From an uncultured Bacilli bacterium (GTDB lineage: Bacteria > Bacillota_I > Bacilli_A > RF39 > UBA660), in the NCBI GenBank assembly GCA_910583745.1, contig CAJTZC010000010.1, positions 1 through 57,298 on the forward strand: 57,298 nt of DNA, in the 5' to 3' direction. Shown here in pieces: positions 33,779 through 41,023 of the stretch; position 1 is the stretch's first letter; every line of letters starts with the position of its first letter. Below the pieces are notes generated by a model. That model worked only from the letters and a program-made list of their open reading frames with translations. It was not told where the DNA came from and made no database searches. The translations under genes and the position numbers were made by a program.

Positions 33779-34338
33779 AAATCGGACTCCGACAAAGGTA
33801 TAGACTGAACCAATGTGGAAGTAAAACAAGATTGTATCATTTCGTAGTAAACATCACTAGCATTCTTAGCCGCGGCCAAACTTCTTTTGACAGAGGTAAG
33901 CCTATTCTCTACATACTCTAAATCGATATCTTTACACCTTAACGCCGCCTGAATGTCCTCTAATCCTTGGGAGATGTCTCTTTGTATCAATGGAGCTGTT
34001 CTCGTCGTCATGCACATCAAATCAGAAAGCTGACGATATTCTCCTCTTAAAATTTCATCGATGAAAGTAACGACCTTCGGAAATCTATTATAGTCGTATT
34101 GTATATCATACACAGTAGCGCGATTTTTAGCAGTCAAGATTGGACGCGCAGAAAAATTTTGTATATGTCCAGTCAGTTCAGGATATTCACGTGAAACGAC
34201 ATGCCTATGTTCTATCACACTGAACCTTTTTATCAAGTCTTCTCTAAGCACTGTCAACATATCTTTATCGATAGAAGAGACCTCGTATAAAGATAGAACA
34301 TCTCCATCGATGATTTGGTAAAAGATTTTTTCTATCAC
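33769..34338 (-). CDS. Uncharacterised protein, paralog A of a tandem pair
   Basis: A 189-residue soluble protein, paralogous to the next gene upstream. Shared features in the same order are: S-I-D-K-D-M-L-T-V-L-R-E-D-L-I-K-R-F-S (matching G-I-D-K-E-K-L-E-N-L-K-E-Q-I-L-E-R-Y-S), then VYDIQYDYNRFPKVVTFIDE with a following Q-L-S-D-L-M, and a C-terminal helix that includes an S-C. The start is GTG at 34338, with AAGGA seven bases ahead. No family is recognised and no motif suggests catalysis. The two genes are 59 bases apart and probably co-transcribed. They may form a heteromer. Confidence 0.5.
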   Translation of the reverse strand: MIEKIFYQIIDGDVLSLYEVSSIDKDMLTVLREDLIKRFSVIEHRHVVSREYPELTGHIQNFSARPILTAKNRATVYDIQYDYNRFPKVVTFIDEILRGEYRQLSDLMCMTTRTAPLIQRDISQGLEDIQAALRCKDIDLEYVENRLTSVKRSLAAAKNASDVYYEMIQSCFTSTLVQSIPLSESDFKM

Positions 34339-34397
34339 GATGTATTCCTTCTTTCATGAAAAGTATTATAACAGCGAATTACTATAAAATCAACTAT

Positions 34398-34946
34398 TTA
34401 TATTGTGCGAGAAGGAACACTTCTGACAGAATGAGTAATAGCTCTTACGCAAGATTTCAATTCGCTATATAGAGCTTCGGTCTCTAAATCGGTCGCGATG
34501 ACTTTCTTTGAAAGTGTGATGACCTCTTGTACTGTTGCGAGGTCCGAACCGCCTTCGCTATGTTGTGTAGAAATACCTCTCAACTCATCCAAGAAGGTAT
34601 TGCCCATGATGGGGTTATCTATTGCATTTAAAGACATCAAATCGGTAAGACCTTTCCCTGAGCCGATGAGGGTTCCATTGATGGCGTCGATGACATCGTT
34701 CGGATACGATATAAAGTCAGCTTCGATTTTATAAAGCGTTTCCTCTCCACCTTCAGAATACACCGAAGCATTTATATTTTTTACCTTAGAAGACTCGGTA
34801 GGCACAGTACTATCGATATATTCACAGTGCATGACCTTGCTGTAACGTTCTAAAATTTGCTCTTTCAAATTCTCCAACTTCTCTTTATCGATACCGAGCA
34901 CATAATACTCTATAATCGAATCTCCCCGTGTTACTTGAAATATCAT
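34398..34946 (-). CDS. Uncharacterised protein, paralog B of a tandem pair
   Basis: A 182-residue soluble protein and the upstream member of the pair. It begins MIFQVTRGDSIIEYYVLGID, then has K-L-E-N-L-K-E-Q-I-L-E-R-Y-S-K-V, then LYKIEADFISYPNDVIDAIN and G-L-T-D-L-M-S-L-N. The C-terminal 70 residues are helical. Identity with paralog A is low but the order and spacing of elements agree, so the duplication is old. AGGAG precedes the ATG by seven bases. Function is unknown. Confidence 0.5.
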   Translation of the reverse strand: MIFQVTRGDSIIEYYVLGIDKEKLENLKEQILERYSKVMHCEYIDSTVPTESSKVKNINASVYSEGGEETLYKIEADFISYPNDVIDAINGTLIGSGKGLTDLMSLNAIDNPIMGNTFLDELRGISTQHSEGGSDLATVQEVITLSKKVIATDLETEALYSELKSCVRAITHSVRSVPSRTI

Positions 34947-35084
34947 ATCATTTCTCCTCTATGTTTCTACATCACCATTATATCTTGAAATGAGTTTAAG
35001 TTCAAGCAAAGTTCGTTTACAAGAAAATGAAGCTTTTATATTTAAAAATTTTTTTAATTGTGGTAGTATTGTCTTGGTGATACG

Positions 35085-35432
35085 ATGACTTTATATGACA
35101 AATACTTTTTATTCACTACGATAACCATAGTGCTGACTCGTGTATTGGTCTATGTAATCAATAGACCGAGCCCCTCTATTAAAAATTTTAGAACACACCA
35201 CTGGATGTTTGGCTTATTTTTTACACTGTTGCTTTTTTGTATCGCAAACTTTTATACAAATATATATCTGCTCTCAATCAGCACAGGTGTATTTCTAGAT
35301 GAAATCGGTTTTATTCTTATAAGAGGAAAAACGCATGAAGACAATTATAGTCCCAAGTCGTTTATGATTTTGCTATTCTTTATCCTTCTCTTGTTTATAT
35401 TTAGAAGGACGATTGTCGATTTCTACTTATAA
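35085..35432 (+). CDS. Small membrane protein with THHWxxG and LDEI motifs
   Basis: A 115-residue protein with four hydrophobic segments (about 8-25, 42-60, 63-80, 93-112). Two polar motifs lie at membrane edges: F-R-T-H-H-W-M-F-G near residue 38 and GVFLDEIGFILIRGKTHEDN near residue 68, followed by YSPKSF. Small uncharacterised proteins with an H-H-x-x-x-G and an L-D-E-x-x-x-L/I motif occur in archaea and bacteria; the conserved His and Asp/Glu hint at metal or proton handling, but nothing is proven. GGTGAT stands three bases before the ATG. It is transcribed alone and ends at a shared terminator. Confidence 0.55.
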   Translation: MTLYDKYFLFTTITIVLTRVLVYVINRPSPSIKNFRTHHWMFGLFFTLLLFCIANFYTNIYLLSISTGVFLDEIGFILIRGKTHEDNYSPKSFMILLFFILLLFIFRRTIVDFYL

Positions 35433-35448
35433 CCTAATAGCAAGCATC

Positions 35449-35490
35449 AAAAAAAGTCTTATTTCATTAATGAAAAAGGCCTTTTTATTT
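35449..35490. terminator. Bidirectional terminator
   Basis: GTCTTATTTCAT pairs with ATGAAAAAGGC and is flanked by A7 and T5. It serves the small membrane protein gene on the plus strand and the surface protein gene on the minus strand. Confidence 0.65.
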
Positions 35491-37066
35491 ATGCATTCAA
35501 ATAGTAAGGATTATCGATTGTACCATCACCTTGGAGTTTATCTAAGTATTCTGCTTTAAGGTTAATAACCGGGGCAATTTCGACGTTATTTTTTACAAAA
35601 GCGCCATTGCGCAAGACTCCGTTATAGATAGCGAACATAGTGGCATCTGGTGCAGTACTAGGAGAGAACGACCAGTATGTACTATCTTTTTTTAAGTAAT
35701 AACTACTATTTGCTGTATAATCCTTCCCACTTCCTGCTGCGATTATTTCATCTGCTGTGATTAATCCTACTGGATACGTCGATTTTCCGTTTCCTCCACT
35801 CGCCTCTTTGACTGTAAATTTGTCGTTTTGCTGCGGACATGTGAAGCGTGGCTGCACTTTGTTATGATTTACTGATTCTACTCCACTTCTAGCATAAGCT
35901 CCATATGCTGTTGCATTACTTCCATAACCGAGGCCTGTGTCAATACTCCATCCTGTTGCACTTCTTCCTGGTGTACTTCTATCATTGCAAAAAATACTGT
36001 CTGCTACATAGGTTCCGTATCCTGTGTCCACTATATTAGTCTTATACCATTCGTCTACCTTTGTCTTTATCGGTGAGTCTGTTTCATTTCTTTGCGCTTG
36101 TTCTCTACTCGCACTTCCATTCGTTCCTCCAAACATCCATCCTACATATTTTGCGTCATCAGCCTTATTATTCCATACTTGATTCGTCAGCGCAAATCCT
36201 CTCGTGTAGCTGTTCGTTCCACTTGTCCCTGCTCCATCATATTGCATTCTCACTGTTCCATCTCCATTGAATCGGATGATTCTCCACCACATATCCTGTC
36301 CACTCGCATTTTGACCAAACTTTATATAGTTGTTCGGAGCTGTACCCCGATAGTAATAACTTGTCCCATAGTCGTCTTCTAGACTGAATAGTCCATTCTC
36401 TGTCTCATCCGTTGTAGCTGGATTTGCAAAATTCGTTGGGTTATTAGGATTTATCTTTATATTTAAACTTGCAAGCGAATCTTCAGCAGTCCATTTTTTG
36501 GTACTTTCATCTAATGTAAATTTTGTTATAAACTTTGCATTTATATCTTCTGTTTGGTCTATATTTTCTAAGTCTTCGAATGTAATTCTTACTCTATATG
36601 TATAGGTGTGTCCCGCTGGTACGAGTAAGTGCTCTACTAAAAGTTGTGTAGACACACTCTCACTTCTTGGTACATTCACATTGGCTGTTTCAACTGGTTT
36701 CCATACTGCACCGGAGTCATCGCTTTTCTCTTCCAAAGTATAAGTCAACGATTCTGCCAAGTATGTGTTAATTAAGTTGTCCCAGCTTATCTTTGCATAG
36801 GCATCTCTCGTGCCCGTATTCTCGATGACTAATTCTTTTTCAATAGTATCTCCTAAGCTCCATGTGCTTTCTGTATTCTCTACAGTCTCATCGTTATCTC
36901 TAAACGTTAAAGCCAAGTCACCACTTCTAATAGTGATTTTTTCTTGCTCATTCGTTCCCACCTGAGATACAAAGTATGCATACGTCAAAGAGGTAGTCAA
37001 AGCGACTATCGATACACATAATACTACTAATGACATTGCATTCTTCTTGCTTCTCTTTTCTTCCAT
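35489..37066 (-). CDS. Surface protein A: TasA/CalY-like N-terminus plus DUF6273-type C-terminus
   Basis: A 525-residue exported protein. A basic tail and hydrophobic helix ending LTYAYFVSQVG form the signal region, as in TasA/camelysin proteins. Residues 30-180 are a beta-rich TasA-like domain (SGDLALTFRDNDET; ELVIENTGTRDAYAKISWDN; H-T-Y-T-Y-R-V-R-I-T-F-E-D). From about residue 200 the protein has a DUF6273/FGE-like (C-type-lectin-type) domain: LFSLEDDYGTSYYYRGTAPN, M-W-W-R-I-I-R-F-N-G-D-G-T-V-R, KYVGWMFGGTNGS and YPVGLITADEI. The C-terminus has W-S-F-S-P-S, a variable block (35579-35656) and APVINLKAEYL. Two close paralogs lie at 48550 and 55924. The ATG at 37066 matches the start of the paralog and has AAGGAA eight bases ahead. 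A double palindrome lies in the promoter region. Confidence 0.8.
   Translation of the reverse strand: MEEKRSKKNAMSLVVLCVSIVALTTSLTYAYFVSQVGTNEQEKITIRSGDLALTFRDNDETVENTESTWSLGDTIEKELVIENTGTRDAYAKISWDNLINTYLAESLTYTLEEKSDDSGAVWKPVETANVNVPRSESVSTQLLVEHLLVPAGHTYTYRVRITFEDLENIDQTEDINAKFITKFTLDESTKKWTAEDSLASLNIKINPNNPTNFANPATTDETENGLFSLEDDYGTSYYYRGTAPNNYIKFGQNASGQDMWWRIIRFNGDGTVRMQYDGAGTSGTNSYTRGFALTNQVWNNKADDAKYVGWMFGGTNGSASREQAQRNETDSPIKTKVDEWYKTNIVDTGYGTYVADSIFCNDRSTPGRSATGWSIDTGLGYGSNATAYGAYARSGVESVNHNKVQPRFTCPQQNDKFTVKEASGGNGKSTYPVGLITADEIIAAGSGKDYTANSSYYLKKDSTYWSFSPSTAPDATMFAIYNGVLRNGAFVKNNVEIAPVINLKAEYLDKLQGDGTIDNPYYLNA
35579..35656 (-). other. Hypervariable 26-codon block in surface protein A
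   Basis: Between the F-S-P-S and V/I-A-P-V-I-N-L anchors the product reads T-A-P-D-A-T-M-F-A-I-Y-N-G-V-L-R-N-G-A-F then V-K-N-N-V-E. Almost none of the first 24 residues agree with the same block in surface protein B, although the flanks are nearly identical and the block has the same length. Confidence 0.6.
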
Positions 37067-37150
37067 AAGATTGTTTCCTTTCATTTTACTCAGTCTATCA
37101 TAAGTGTCTTAAAAAACTTGTCGATTCGTAATGACATCGTCCCTATCTTT

Positions 37151-37181
37151 ATACTTATTTTATAAGTATCATCTATGATAC
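37151..37181 (-). promoter_or_regulatory. Double palindrome upstream of surface protein A
   Basis: ATACTTAT-TTT-ATAAGTAT (37151-37169) is a perfect 8-bp inverted repeat. It overlaps GTATCAT-CT-ATGATAC (37166-37181), also perfect over 7 bp. The same two elements, each with one or two changes, lie at 50218-50248 upstream of surface protein B. They are likely operators for a shared regulator. Confidence 0.55.
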
Positions 37182-37296
37182 AAGTATATAATTATTCGAC
37201 TATAAAAGCAAGCGTTTTGCTTGCATAAGTAAACAATTGTACAATTTTAAGGATACTAGTTTTTATTCAATTTAACAAAAAACTTTTTTTTGATTC

Positions 37297-37326
37297 AAAA
37301 AAAAAGACCCGGGCGAACCGAGTCTC
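37297..37326 (-). terminator. Terminator of infC-rpmI-rplT
   Basis: AGACTCGG, a TTCG-containing loop, CCCGGGTCT and T9 on the minus strand. Confidence 0.85.
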
Positions 37327-37339
37327 AAAATTGACATTT

Positions 37340-37888
37340 TTACTTCAAAGCTTCTAACAATTCAGCTTTTTTCATGCTTGTATAGTTTTCGATACCAGCA
37401 TTTTTAGCAAGTTCCTTAAGCTCTGCAACTGTAAGTTTAGAGATATCTTCTTTCTCTTCCTTTTTAGGAGCTTCTTCCTTGACTTTTGCAGGAGCAGCTT
37501 TTTCTTCTTTGACAGCCTTAGTAGCTGGTTTATTCTTTAGTGCAGCCTTCGCAGTTTCAACTAATTCTGTGAATGCTTTAGGATTGTCGATTGCTAATTC
37601 AGAAAGCATCTTTCTGTTGATTTCGATACCTGCTAAACTCAATCCGTTCATGAACTTAGAATAGCTGATTTCGTTCTCACGGCAACCTGCGTTGATACGT
37701 GTAATCCAAAGTTTACGGAAATTGCGCTTGTTGACTTTACGGTCTCTATAAGCATACTTACCACTGTGGAAAACTTGTTCTTGAGCTGTCTTAAACAATC
37801 TATGTTTGCTTCCAAAATAACCTTTTGCTTGCTTTAAAACTTTTCTTCTTCTGTTCTTAGCGACAGAACCACCTTTAACTCTTGTCAT
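37340..37888 (-). CDS. rplT: Ribosomal protein L20 with a C-terminal Rho_N/SAP-like extension
   Basis: Residues 1-118 are a normal bacterial L20, an early-assembly 23S rRNA binder of the large subunit: MTRVKGGSVAKNRRRKVLKQ, then YFGSKHRLFKTAQEQV, R-R-D-R-K-like and LWITRINAGCRENEISYSKF. Homologs stop near here. This one continues with a lysine/alanine/glutamate linker (about 118-147) and a 35-residue domain, DISKLTVAELKELAKNAGIE, then N-Y-T-S-M-K-K-A-E-L-L-E-A-L-K. That domain has the L-x-x-x-T-V-x-E-L-K-x-L-A and M-K-K-A-E-L pattern of Rho N-terminal/SAP-like helices, which bind nucleic acid. Such tails are known on some ribosomal proteins of mollicute-like Bacilli. The gene is last in the infC-rpmI-rplT operon. 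Confidence 0.95.
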   Translation of the reverse strand: MTRVKGGSVAKNRRRKVLKQAKGYFGSKHRLFKTAQEQVFHSGKYAYRDRKVNKRNFRKLWITRINAGCRENEISYSKFMNGLSLAGIEINRKMLSELAIDNPKAFTELVETAKAALKNKPATKAVKEEKAAPAKVKEEAPKKEEKEDISKLTVAELKELAKNAGIENYTSMKKAELLEALK

Positions 37889-37901
37889 AATTTTACCTCC
37901 C

Positions 37902-38090
37902 TTAGATTACTGACTTCAATCTAGCAACATTACCTTTGCTCAAAGAGCCGGCTTTTCTTCTTTGTCTAATTTGTTTGCTAGAATCCTTTGCAGTTTTATG
38001 GTTTCCGTTAGATTTCTTATAAGTGATACTACCACTGTTTCTAACATTCAATACTTTTTTTGTAGATTTATGTGTCTTTTGTTTTGGCAT
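37902..38090 (-). CDS. rpmI: Ribosomal protein L35
   Basis: A 62-residue basic large-subunit protein: MPKQKTHKSTKKVLNVRNSG, then G-S-I-T-Y-K-K-S-N-G-N-H and a C-terminal QIRQRRKAGSLSKGN. The K-T-H-K-S start and the H-x-x-x-x-K-S/T-x-K-x-x-R-x-L-R layout are those of L35. The length is usual. It sits between infC and rplT with short gaps, the standard order in Bacillota. Confidence 0.93.
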   Translation of the reverse strand: MPKQKTHKSTKKVLNVRNSGSITYKKSNGNHKTAKDSSKQIRQRRKAGSLSKGNVARLKSVI

Positions 38091-38114
38091 GATAAATTCC
38101 TCCTAATTTACTTC

Positions 38115-38633
38115 TTATTTTTTTGGTGCAAGTATTATAGACATGTTGCGACCTTCCAAAACTGGTTTTTGCTCTATGTCTGCGACATCGGAAAGTTCAG
38201 ATGCGAACTTATTTAACACCTCGGCACCGATTTCAGTATGAGCCATCTCTCTACCTTTAAACCTGATAGAACCTTTGATTTTATGACCCTTTAGCAAATA
38301 CTCGCGCGCATTTTTCTTTCTCGTCTCGAAGTCACCGATGTCGATTTTAGCCGTCAAACGGTATTCTTTCAACTCTTTCGTGTTCTCTCTTTGACGTTTT
38401 TGTTGTTCTTTTACCTTTTTCTGTTTTTCGTAACGGTATTTGTTGTAGTCCATGATCTTTCCTACAGCTGGAGTTGAATCTCCACTCATGAGGACTAAAT
38501 CCAATCCCGCATAATTCGCGAGAGTCAGTGCATCCTCGAGTTTTTTCACTCCCATCTGTTCTCCATTCGGACCGATTACCATAAGTTCTTGAACCCTAAT
38601 GTTTTCATTAATAGGTTGTTCATCTTTTCTCAA
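38115..38633 (-). CDS. infC: Translation initiation factor IF-3
   Basis: A 172-residue IF-3, which keeps ribosomal subunits apart and checks start-codon pairing. The N-domain shows PINENIRVQELMVIGPNGEQ and the linker NKYRYEKQKKVKEQQKRQ. The C-domain shows KEYRLTAKIDIGDFETRKKN, then FLLKGHKIKGSIRFKGREM-like residues and a final MSIILAPKK. The start is non-ATG: TTG at 38633, or ATA at 38642, which lies nine bases after GGAGG and is therefore perhaps better. AUA/AUU starts are typical of infC because IF-3 itself discriminates against them, giving autoregulation. It is first in the operon, behind a 170-base leader. Confidence 0.95.
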   Translation of the reverse strand: MRKDEQPINENIRVQELMVIGPNGEQMGVKKLEDALTLANYAGLDLVLMSGDSTPAVGKIMDYNKYRYEKQKKVKEQQKRQRENTKELKEYRLTAKIDIGDFETRKKNAREYLLKGHKIKGSIRFKGREMAHTEIGAEVLNKFASELSDVADIEQKPVLEGRNMSIILAPKK

Positions 38634-38642
38634 ATGTGCTAT

Positions 38643-38808
38643 AAATACACACCTCCATCAATTAATCATATAAAAAGTGAATACAATGCATGCATCCACT
38701 CAAAAGCTTTAAAAGTTTACACTTTCTTCTCTGGCTTTTTACCCAATGCCAAACTTCAAAAACGGCCATTCAGGTGGATGTGGACACATCGCTTTCCTCA
38801 TTTATATA
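38643..38808 (-). ncRNA. infC operon leader (L20-leader-like)
   Basis: A leader of about 165 nt lies between the promoter and infC. It contains the purine-rich and T-rich inverted segments (AAAGTGTAAACTTT; AAAGCTTTTGAGTGG; ATGCATGCAT) expected of the L20-binding autoregulatory leader that precedes infC-rpmI-rplT in Bacillota. I infer the class from position and length; I cannot fold it reliably here. Confidence 0.5.
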
Positions 38809-38814
38809 CTCTAT

Positions 38815-38842
38815 ATTATACTTAAAATCTTGAAATTGTCAA
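38815..38842 (-). promoter_or_regulatory. infC operon promoter
   Basis: TTGACA (38837-38842), a 16-base spacer and TATAAT (38815-38820): consensus sigma-A boxes. Confidence 0.8.
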
Positions 38843-38844
38843 GC

Positions 38845-39129
38845 TTACTTCTCATAAACGCTGACTTTTTTCTTATCTCTACCTAGTCTTTCGTATTTGA
38901 CTACGCCTGTAACTTTCGCAAATAAAGTATGGTCTTTACCAATTCCCACATTTGTTCCTGGATAAATTTTTGTACCTCTTTGGCGATAAAGTATACTTCC
39001 TGCATTGACAGTTTCTCCGTCGCTTGCTTTAGCACCCAATCTACGTCCAGCAGAATCTCTTCCGTTTTGAGTAGAACCTTGCGCTTTAACGTGAGCGAAC
39101 AACTGAATGTTAAGTTTCATAAAGTTCAC
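38845..39129 (-). CDS. rpmA: Ribosomal protein L27, precursor form
   Basis: A 94-residue L27 that reaches the peptidyl-transferase centre. The body has GSTQNGRDSAGRRLGAKASD, then ILYRQRGTKIYPG and G-K-D-H-T-L-F-A. The N-terminus MKLNIQLFA-H is the Bacillota-type extension, cut after F-A by the Prp protease to expose the functional end. The prp gene lies directly upstream in the operon. The start is GTG at 39129 with AAGTGAG five bases ahead, or the ATG at 39120; both give the same mature protein. Confidence 0.95.
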   Translation of the reverse strand: MNFMKLNIQLFAHVKAQGSTQNGRDSAGRRLGAKASDGETVNAGSILYRQRGTKIYPGTNVGIGKDHTLFAKVTGVVKYERLGRDKKKVSVYEK

Positions 39130-39139
39130 TGAATCTCAC

Positions 39140-39430
39140 TTACCTTTCTACTTTGATATTTTTAGGATAATCTCTCATCAGTTCTTCGAACATATTGAGC
39201 ATGTTATCTAAAAGTTTTCTCGTACTATCGTTCTTTTCGACGATACGAATCTCTACTAAACCCTCTTGCACTTTATACTCGATAGAATGACTATCGAAGA
39301 GCATAATTGCATTCACCGTCGTCGTCACTATCGAAGATACGCTTGAACAGACGATGTCCTTACCGTAATCTGCGAAGTTCGCATGACCAGATATGCTAAT
39401 AAAATCAGGTTTAACTTTAACTTTGATCAT
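39140..39430 (-). CDS. prp: Ribosomal-processing cysteine protease Prp
   Basis: A 96-residue Prp (YsxB) protease that removes the N-terminal extension of L27. The catalytic pair is in ISGHANFADYGKDIVCSSVS: histidine in S-G-H-A and cysteine in D-I-V-C-S, both near the start as in the family. The C-terminal part carries the usual amphipathic helices (LLDNMLNMFEELMRDYP). It is between rplU and rpmA, its standard place in Bacillota. It begins seven bases after rplU. Confidence 0.95.
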   Translation of the reverse strand: MIKVKVKPDFISISGHANFADYGKDIVCSSVSSIVTTTVNAIMLFDSHSIEYKVQEGLVEIRIVEKNDSTRKLLDNMLNMFEELMRDYPKNIKVER

Positions 39431-39437
39431 GAGACGC

Positions 39438-39737
39438 CTACTTTACTATTTTAGTGACTACTAATTTAGTATATGGTTGTCTATGACCCTGAGTCTTACG
39501 ATACTTCTTTTTAGGATTGTATTTGAATACTACGATCTTCTTTTGTTTTCCGTGTTTTTCGACATTACAAACGACTTTAGCACCTTTTACATAAGGAGTA
39601 CCAGCCTTGCCATCTACCATCATGACTGTGTCGAATTCGACTTCTTTACCAGCTTCAGCCTCTAGCTTTTCGACGTAAAGTACATCACCTTCAGAAACGT
39701 AGTATTGTTTACCACCTGTAACGAATATAGCTTTCAT
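39438..39737 (-). CDS. rplU: Ribosomal protein L21
   Basis: A 99-residue large-subunit protein: MKAIFVTGGKQYYVSEGDVL, the central V-E-K-L-x-A-E-A-G-K-E-V-E-F-D and the C-terminal motif KKIVVFKYNPKKKYRKTQGH followed by R-Q-P-Y-T. The ATG at 39737 is chosen because GGGAGGG lies just ahead; the ATG five codons upstream is inside that site. It is first in rplU-prp-rpmA. Confidence 0.95.
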   Translation of the reverse strand: MKAIFVTGGKQYYVSEGDVLYVEKLEAEAGKEVEFDTVMMVDGKAGTPYVKGAKVVCNVEKHGKQKKIVVFKYNPKKKYRKTQGHRQPYTKLVVTKIVK

Positions 39738-39838
39738 TATTTTCCCTCCCATCGTTAAAATTTAGGACTCGCCTCGAATAGGTGGTCTCATTGAGACTCT
39801 TGAACCTGACAAGTGCGGTTTATAAAATAATTACAAAC
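39738..39838 (-). ncRNA. rplU leader (L21-leader-like)
   Basis: About 100 nt lie between the promoter and rplU. The stretch CTTGTCAGGTTC, then GAGTCTC-AAT-GAGACC and CCTATTCGAGGCGAG, with pairing of GGTCTC to GAGACT, fits the conserved L21 leader of Bacillota, an autoregulatory site. The class is assigned from position and general look. Confidence 0.55.
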
Positions 39839-39844
39839 AAGAGT

Positions 39845-39873
39845 ATTTTAGCAAATTAAAGAACATCTGTCAA
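39845..39873 (-). promoter_or_regulatory. rplU operon promoter
   Basis: TTGACA (39868-39873), a 17-base spacer and TAAAAT (39845-39850). Confidence 0.8.
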
Positions 39874-39920
39874 ACGAAACCGACGTATTTCCTCGAATTT
39901 AGACACCCTTTTATCAAATT

Positions 39921-40008
39921 TAAAAAATATTTCGAATACAACTTCGAAATATCATAAAATATCATTTCTCAGAACTTGATTTTTTGTTTTTAGGTTATCT
40001 TCCCCTAC
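39921..40008 (-). ncRNA. Candidate small RNA, about 88 nt
   Basis: A promoter (TTGTGC 40039-40044, 17 bases, TATACT 40016-40021) points to the left. A terminator-like hairpin (ATTTCGAA / TTCGAAAT, 39929-39950) with ATTTTTTA follows 60-90 bases later. No open frame lies between. The promoter segment is a copy of the one driving the lipoprotein gene 800 bases upstream, so the unit may be a truncated duplicate rather than a real RNA gene. Confidence 0.35.
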
Positions 40009-40009
40009 T

Positions 40010-40082
40010 TTGCAAAGTATATAATATATAATTATAATGCACAATTTTACGTTCCTTTTTGATCCACAGAGTTTTGTTTAAT
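40010..40082. repeat. Diverged copy of the lipoprotein gene promoter region
   Basis: The segment AAGTATATAATATATAATTA with TAATGCACAATTTTACGTTC and TCCACAGAGTTTT is repeated at 40820-40882 (TAATGTGCAAATTTTACGTTC, TCCACAGAGTTTT). The two direct copies flank the lipoprotein gene and both contain a -10/-35 pair with 17-base spacing. Confidence 0.65.
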
Positions 40083-40218
40083 TTCTTCACTGTGTATCTG
40101 TAAATAATATTTTTGACATTTTTATTGCCAAGTTTTTCATTTAATACACCGAGACATAATAAAAATCTCTTCGTCCTTATCCAAGAAACGAGGTCCATGT
40201 CAAAAATAGAGAAACCGT

Positions 40219-40800
40219 TTAATCACCTTCTAAAGTGCATAAATAATCGATTAAAGAACACTTTATACTCAATTCTTCTCGTTCAACACTATCTACATTA
40301 TATCCAACATAATAAATATAATTGTCTTCAACTTTCTTAATTTTATTAAATACAATACTAGTTTCTTTTAGATCAGCTATTTTCTTATCGAATAACAATT
40401 CTTTTTTTATTATTTTTTCCTTATCAAGGACATACTCTATATTTTTATTTCCTATGCAGCGTTGCAAATATAATTTATTATTTTGTTGATTTGAATCATA
40501 ATAGAAATATGTATTTTCTACATCTATTTCTTTTTCATTACAACTATTTATCTTGTCTAACAAAACATAATCATTTTGGCTTATTTTAAAAAATAATCCT
40601 ACAGTAATATCTTCATAGTCTCTTTCTTCTAAAATTGTCACTACATATGTAGATGGTATCCCATATTCATCATGAAATGTATAGTTAAACAAATAACCAT
40701 CATTTTCGTTTAAATTATAATGTTCATATTGTGAGTATTGAGTTGTATACTTACAGCCACAAACGATTAATAATAATATAATTAAGAATATTTTTTTCAT
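40219..40800 (-). CDS. Putative lipoprotein
   Basis: A 193-residue exported protein. MKKIFLIILLLIVCGCKYTT is a signal peptide with lipobox-like L-I-V-C or V-C-G-C; cysteine 15 or 17 would be lipidated. The mature part is rich in tyrosine, asparagine and aspartate, with beta-like strands (YGIPSTYVVTILEERDYEDI; YDSNQQNNKLYLQRCIG). No family is recognised. The ATG at 40800 is supported by AAAGGAG six bases ahead and by the signal peptide; the longer frame upstream is unlikely. Its AT content is higher than that of the ribosomal genes nearby, and it starts an AT-rich stretch up to 45 kb that may have been acquired. Confidence 0.6.
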   Translation of the reverse strand: MKKIFLIILLLIVCGCKYTTQYSQYEHYNLNENDGYLFNYTFHDEYGIPSTYVVTILEERDYEDITVGLFFKISQNDYVLLDKINSCNEKEIDVENTYFYYDSNQQNNKLYLQRCIGNKNIEYVLDKEKIIKKELLFDKKIADLKETSIVFNKIKKVEDNYIYYVGYNVDSVEREELSIKCSLIDYLCTLEGD

Positions 40801-40822
40801 ATAGTCTCCTTTAATATGACCA

Positions 40823-40851
40823 AGTATATCATATATAATTATAATGTGCAA
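40823..40851 (-). promoter_or_regulatory. Promoter of the lipoprotein gene
   Basis: TTGCAC (40846-40851), 17 bases and TATACT (40823-40828), directly upstream of the AAAGGAG site. Confidence 0.6.
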
Positions 40852-40985
40852 ATTTTACGTTCTTTTTTATCCACAGAGTTTTACTTCGAGTGTAAATATT
40901 TAAAAATTAACTATAGATTCATAAAAAAAAATTAATTGAGTACGTAAAAATTGATAGTCGAATCTTAGCTACTTTTATCTTTTAA

Positions 40986-41008
40986 TAAAAAGAGAGTTAC
41001 CTCCCTTT
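40986..41008 (-). terminator. Terminator of the DUF1906 gene
   Basis: AGGGAG, a GTAA loop, CTCTCT and T5 on the minus strand. Confidence 0.65.
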
Positions 41009-41023
41009 TCATCTTTCATCATT

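Noticed and set aside
39995..40198. A 67-residue minus-strand frame beginning MDLVSWIRTKRF
   Set aside because: It has no ribosome binding site, runs through a promoter-like repeat copy, and has no protein-like pattern.
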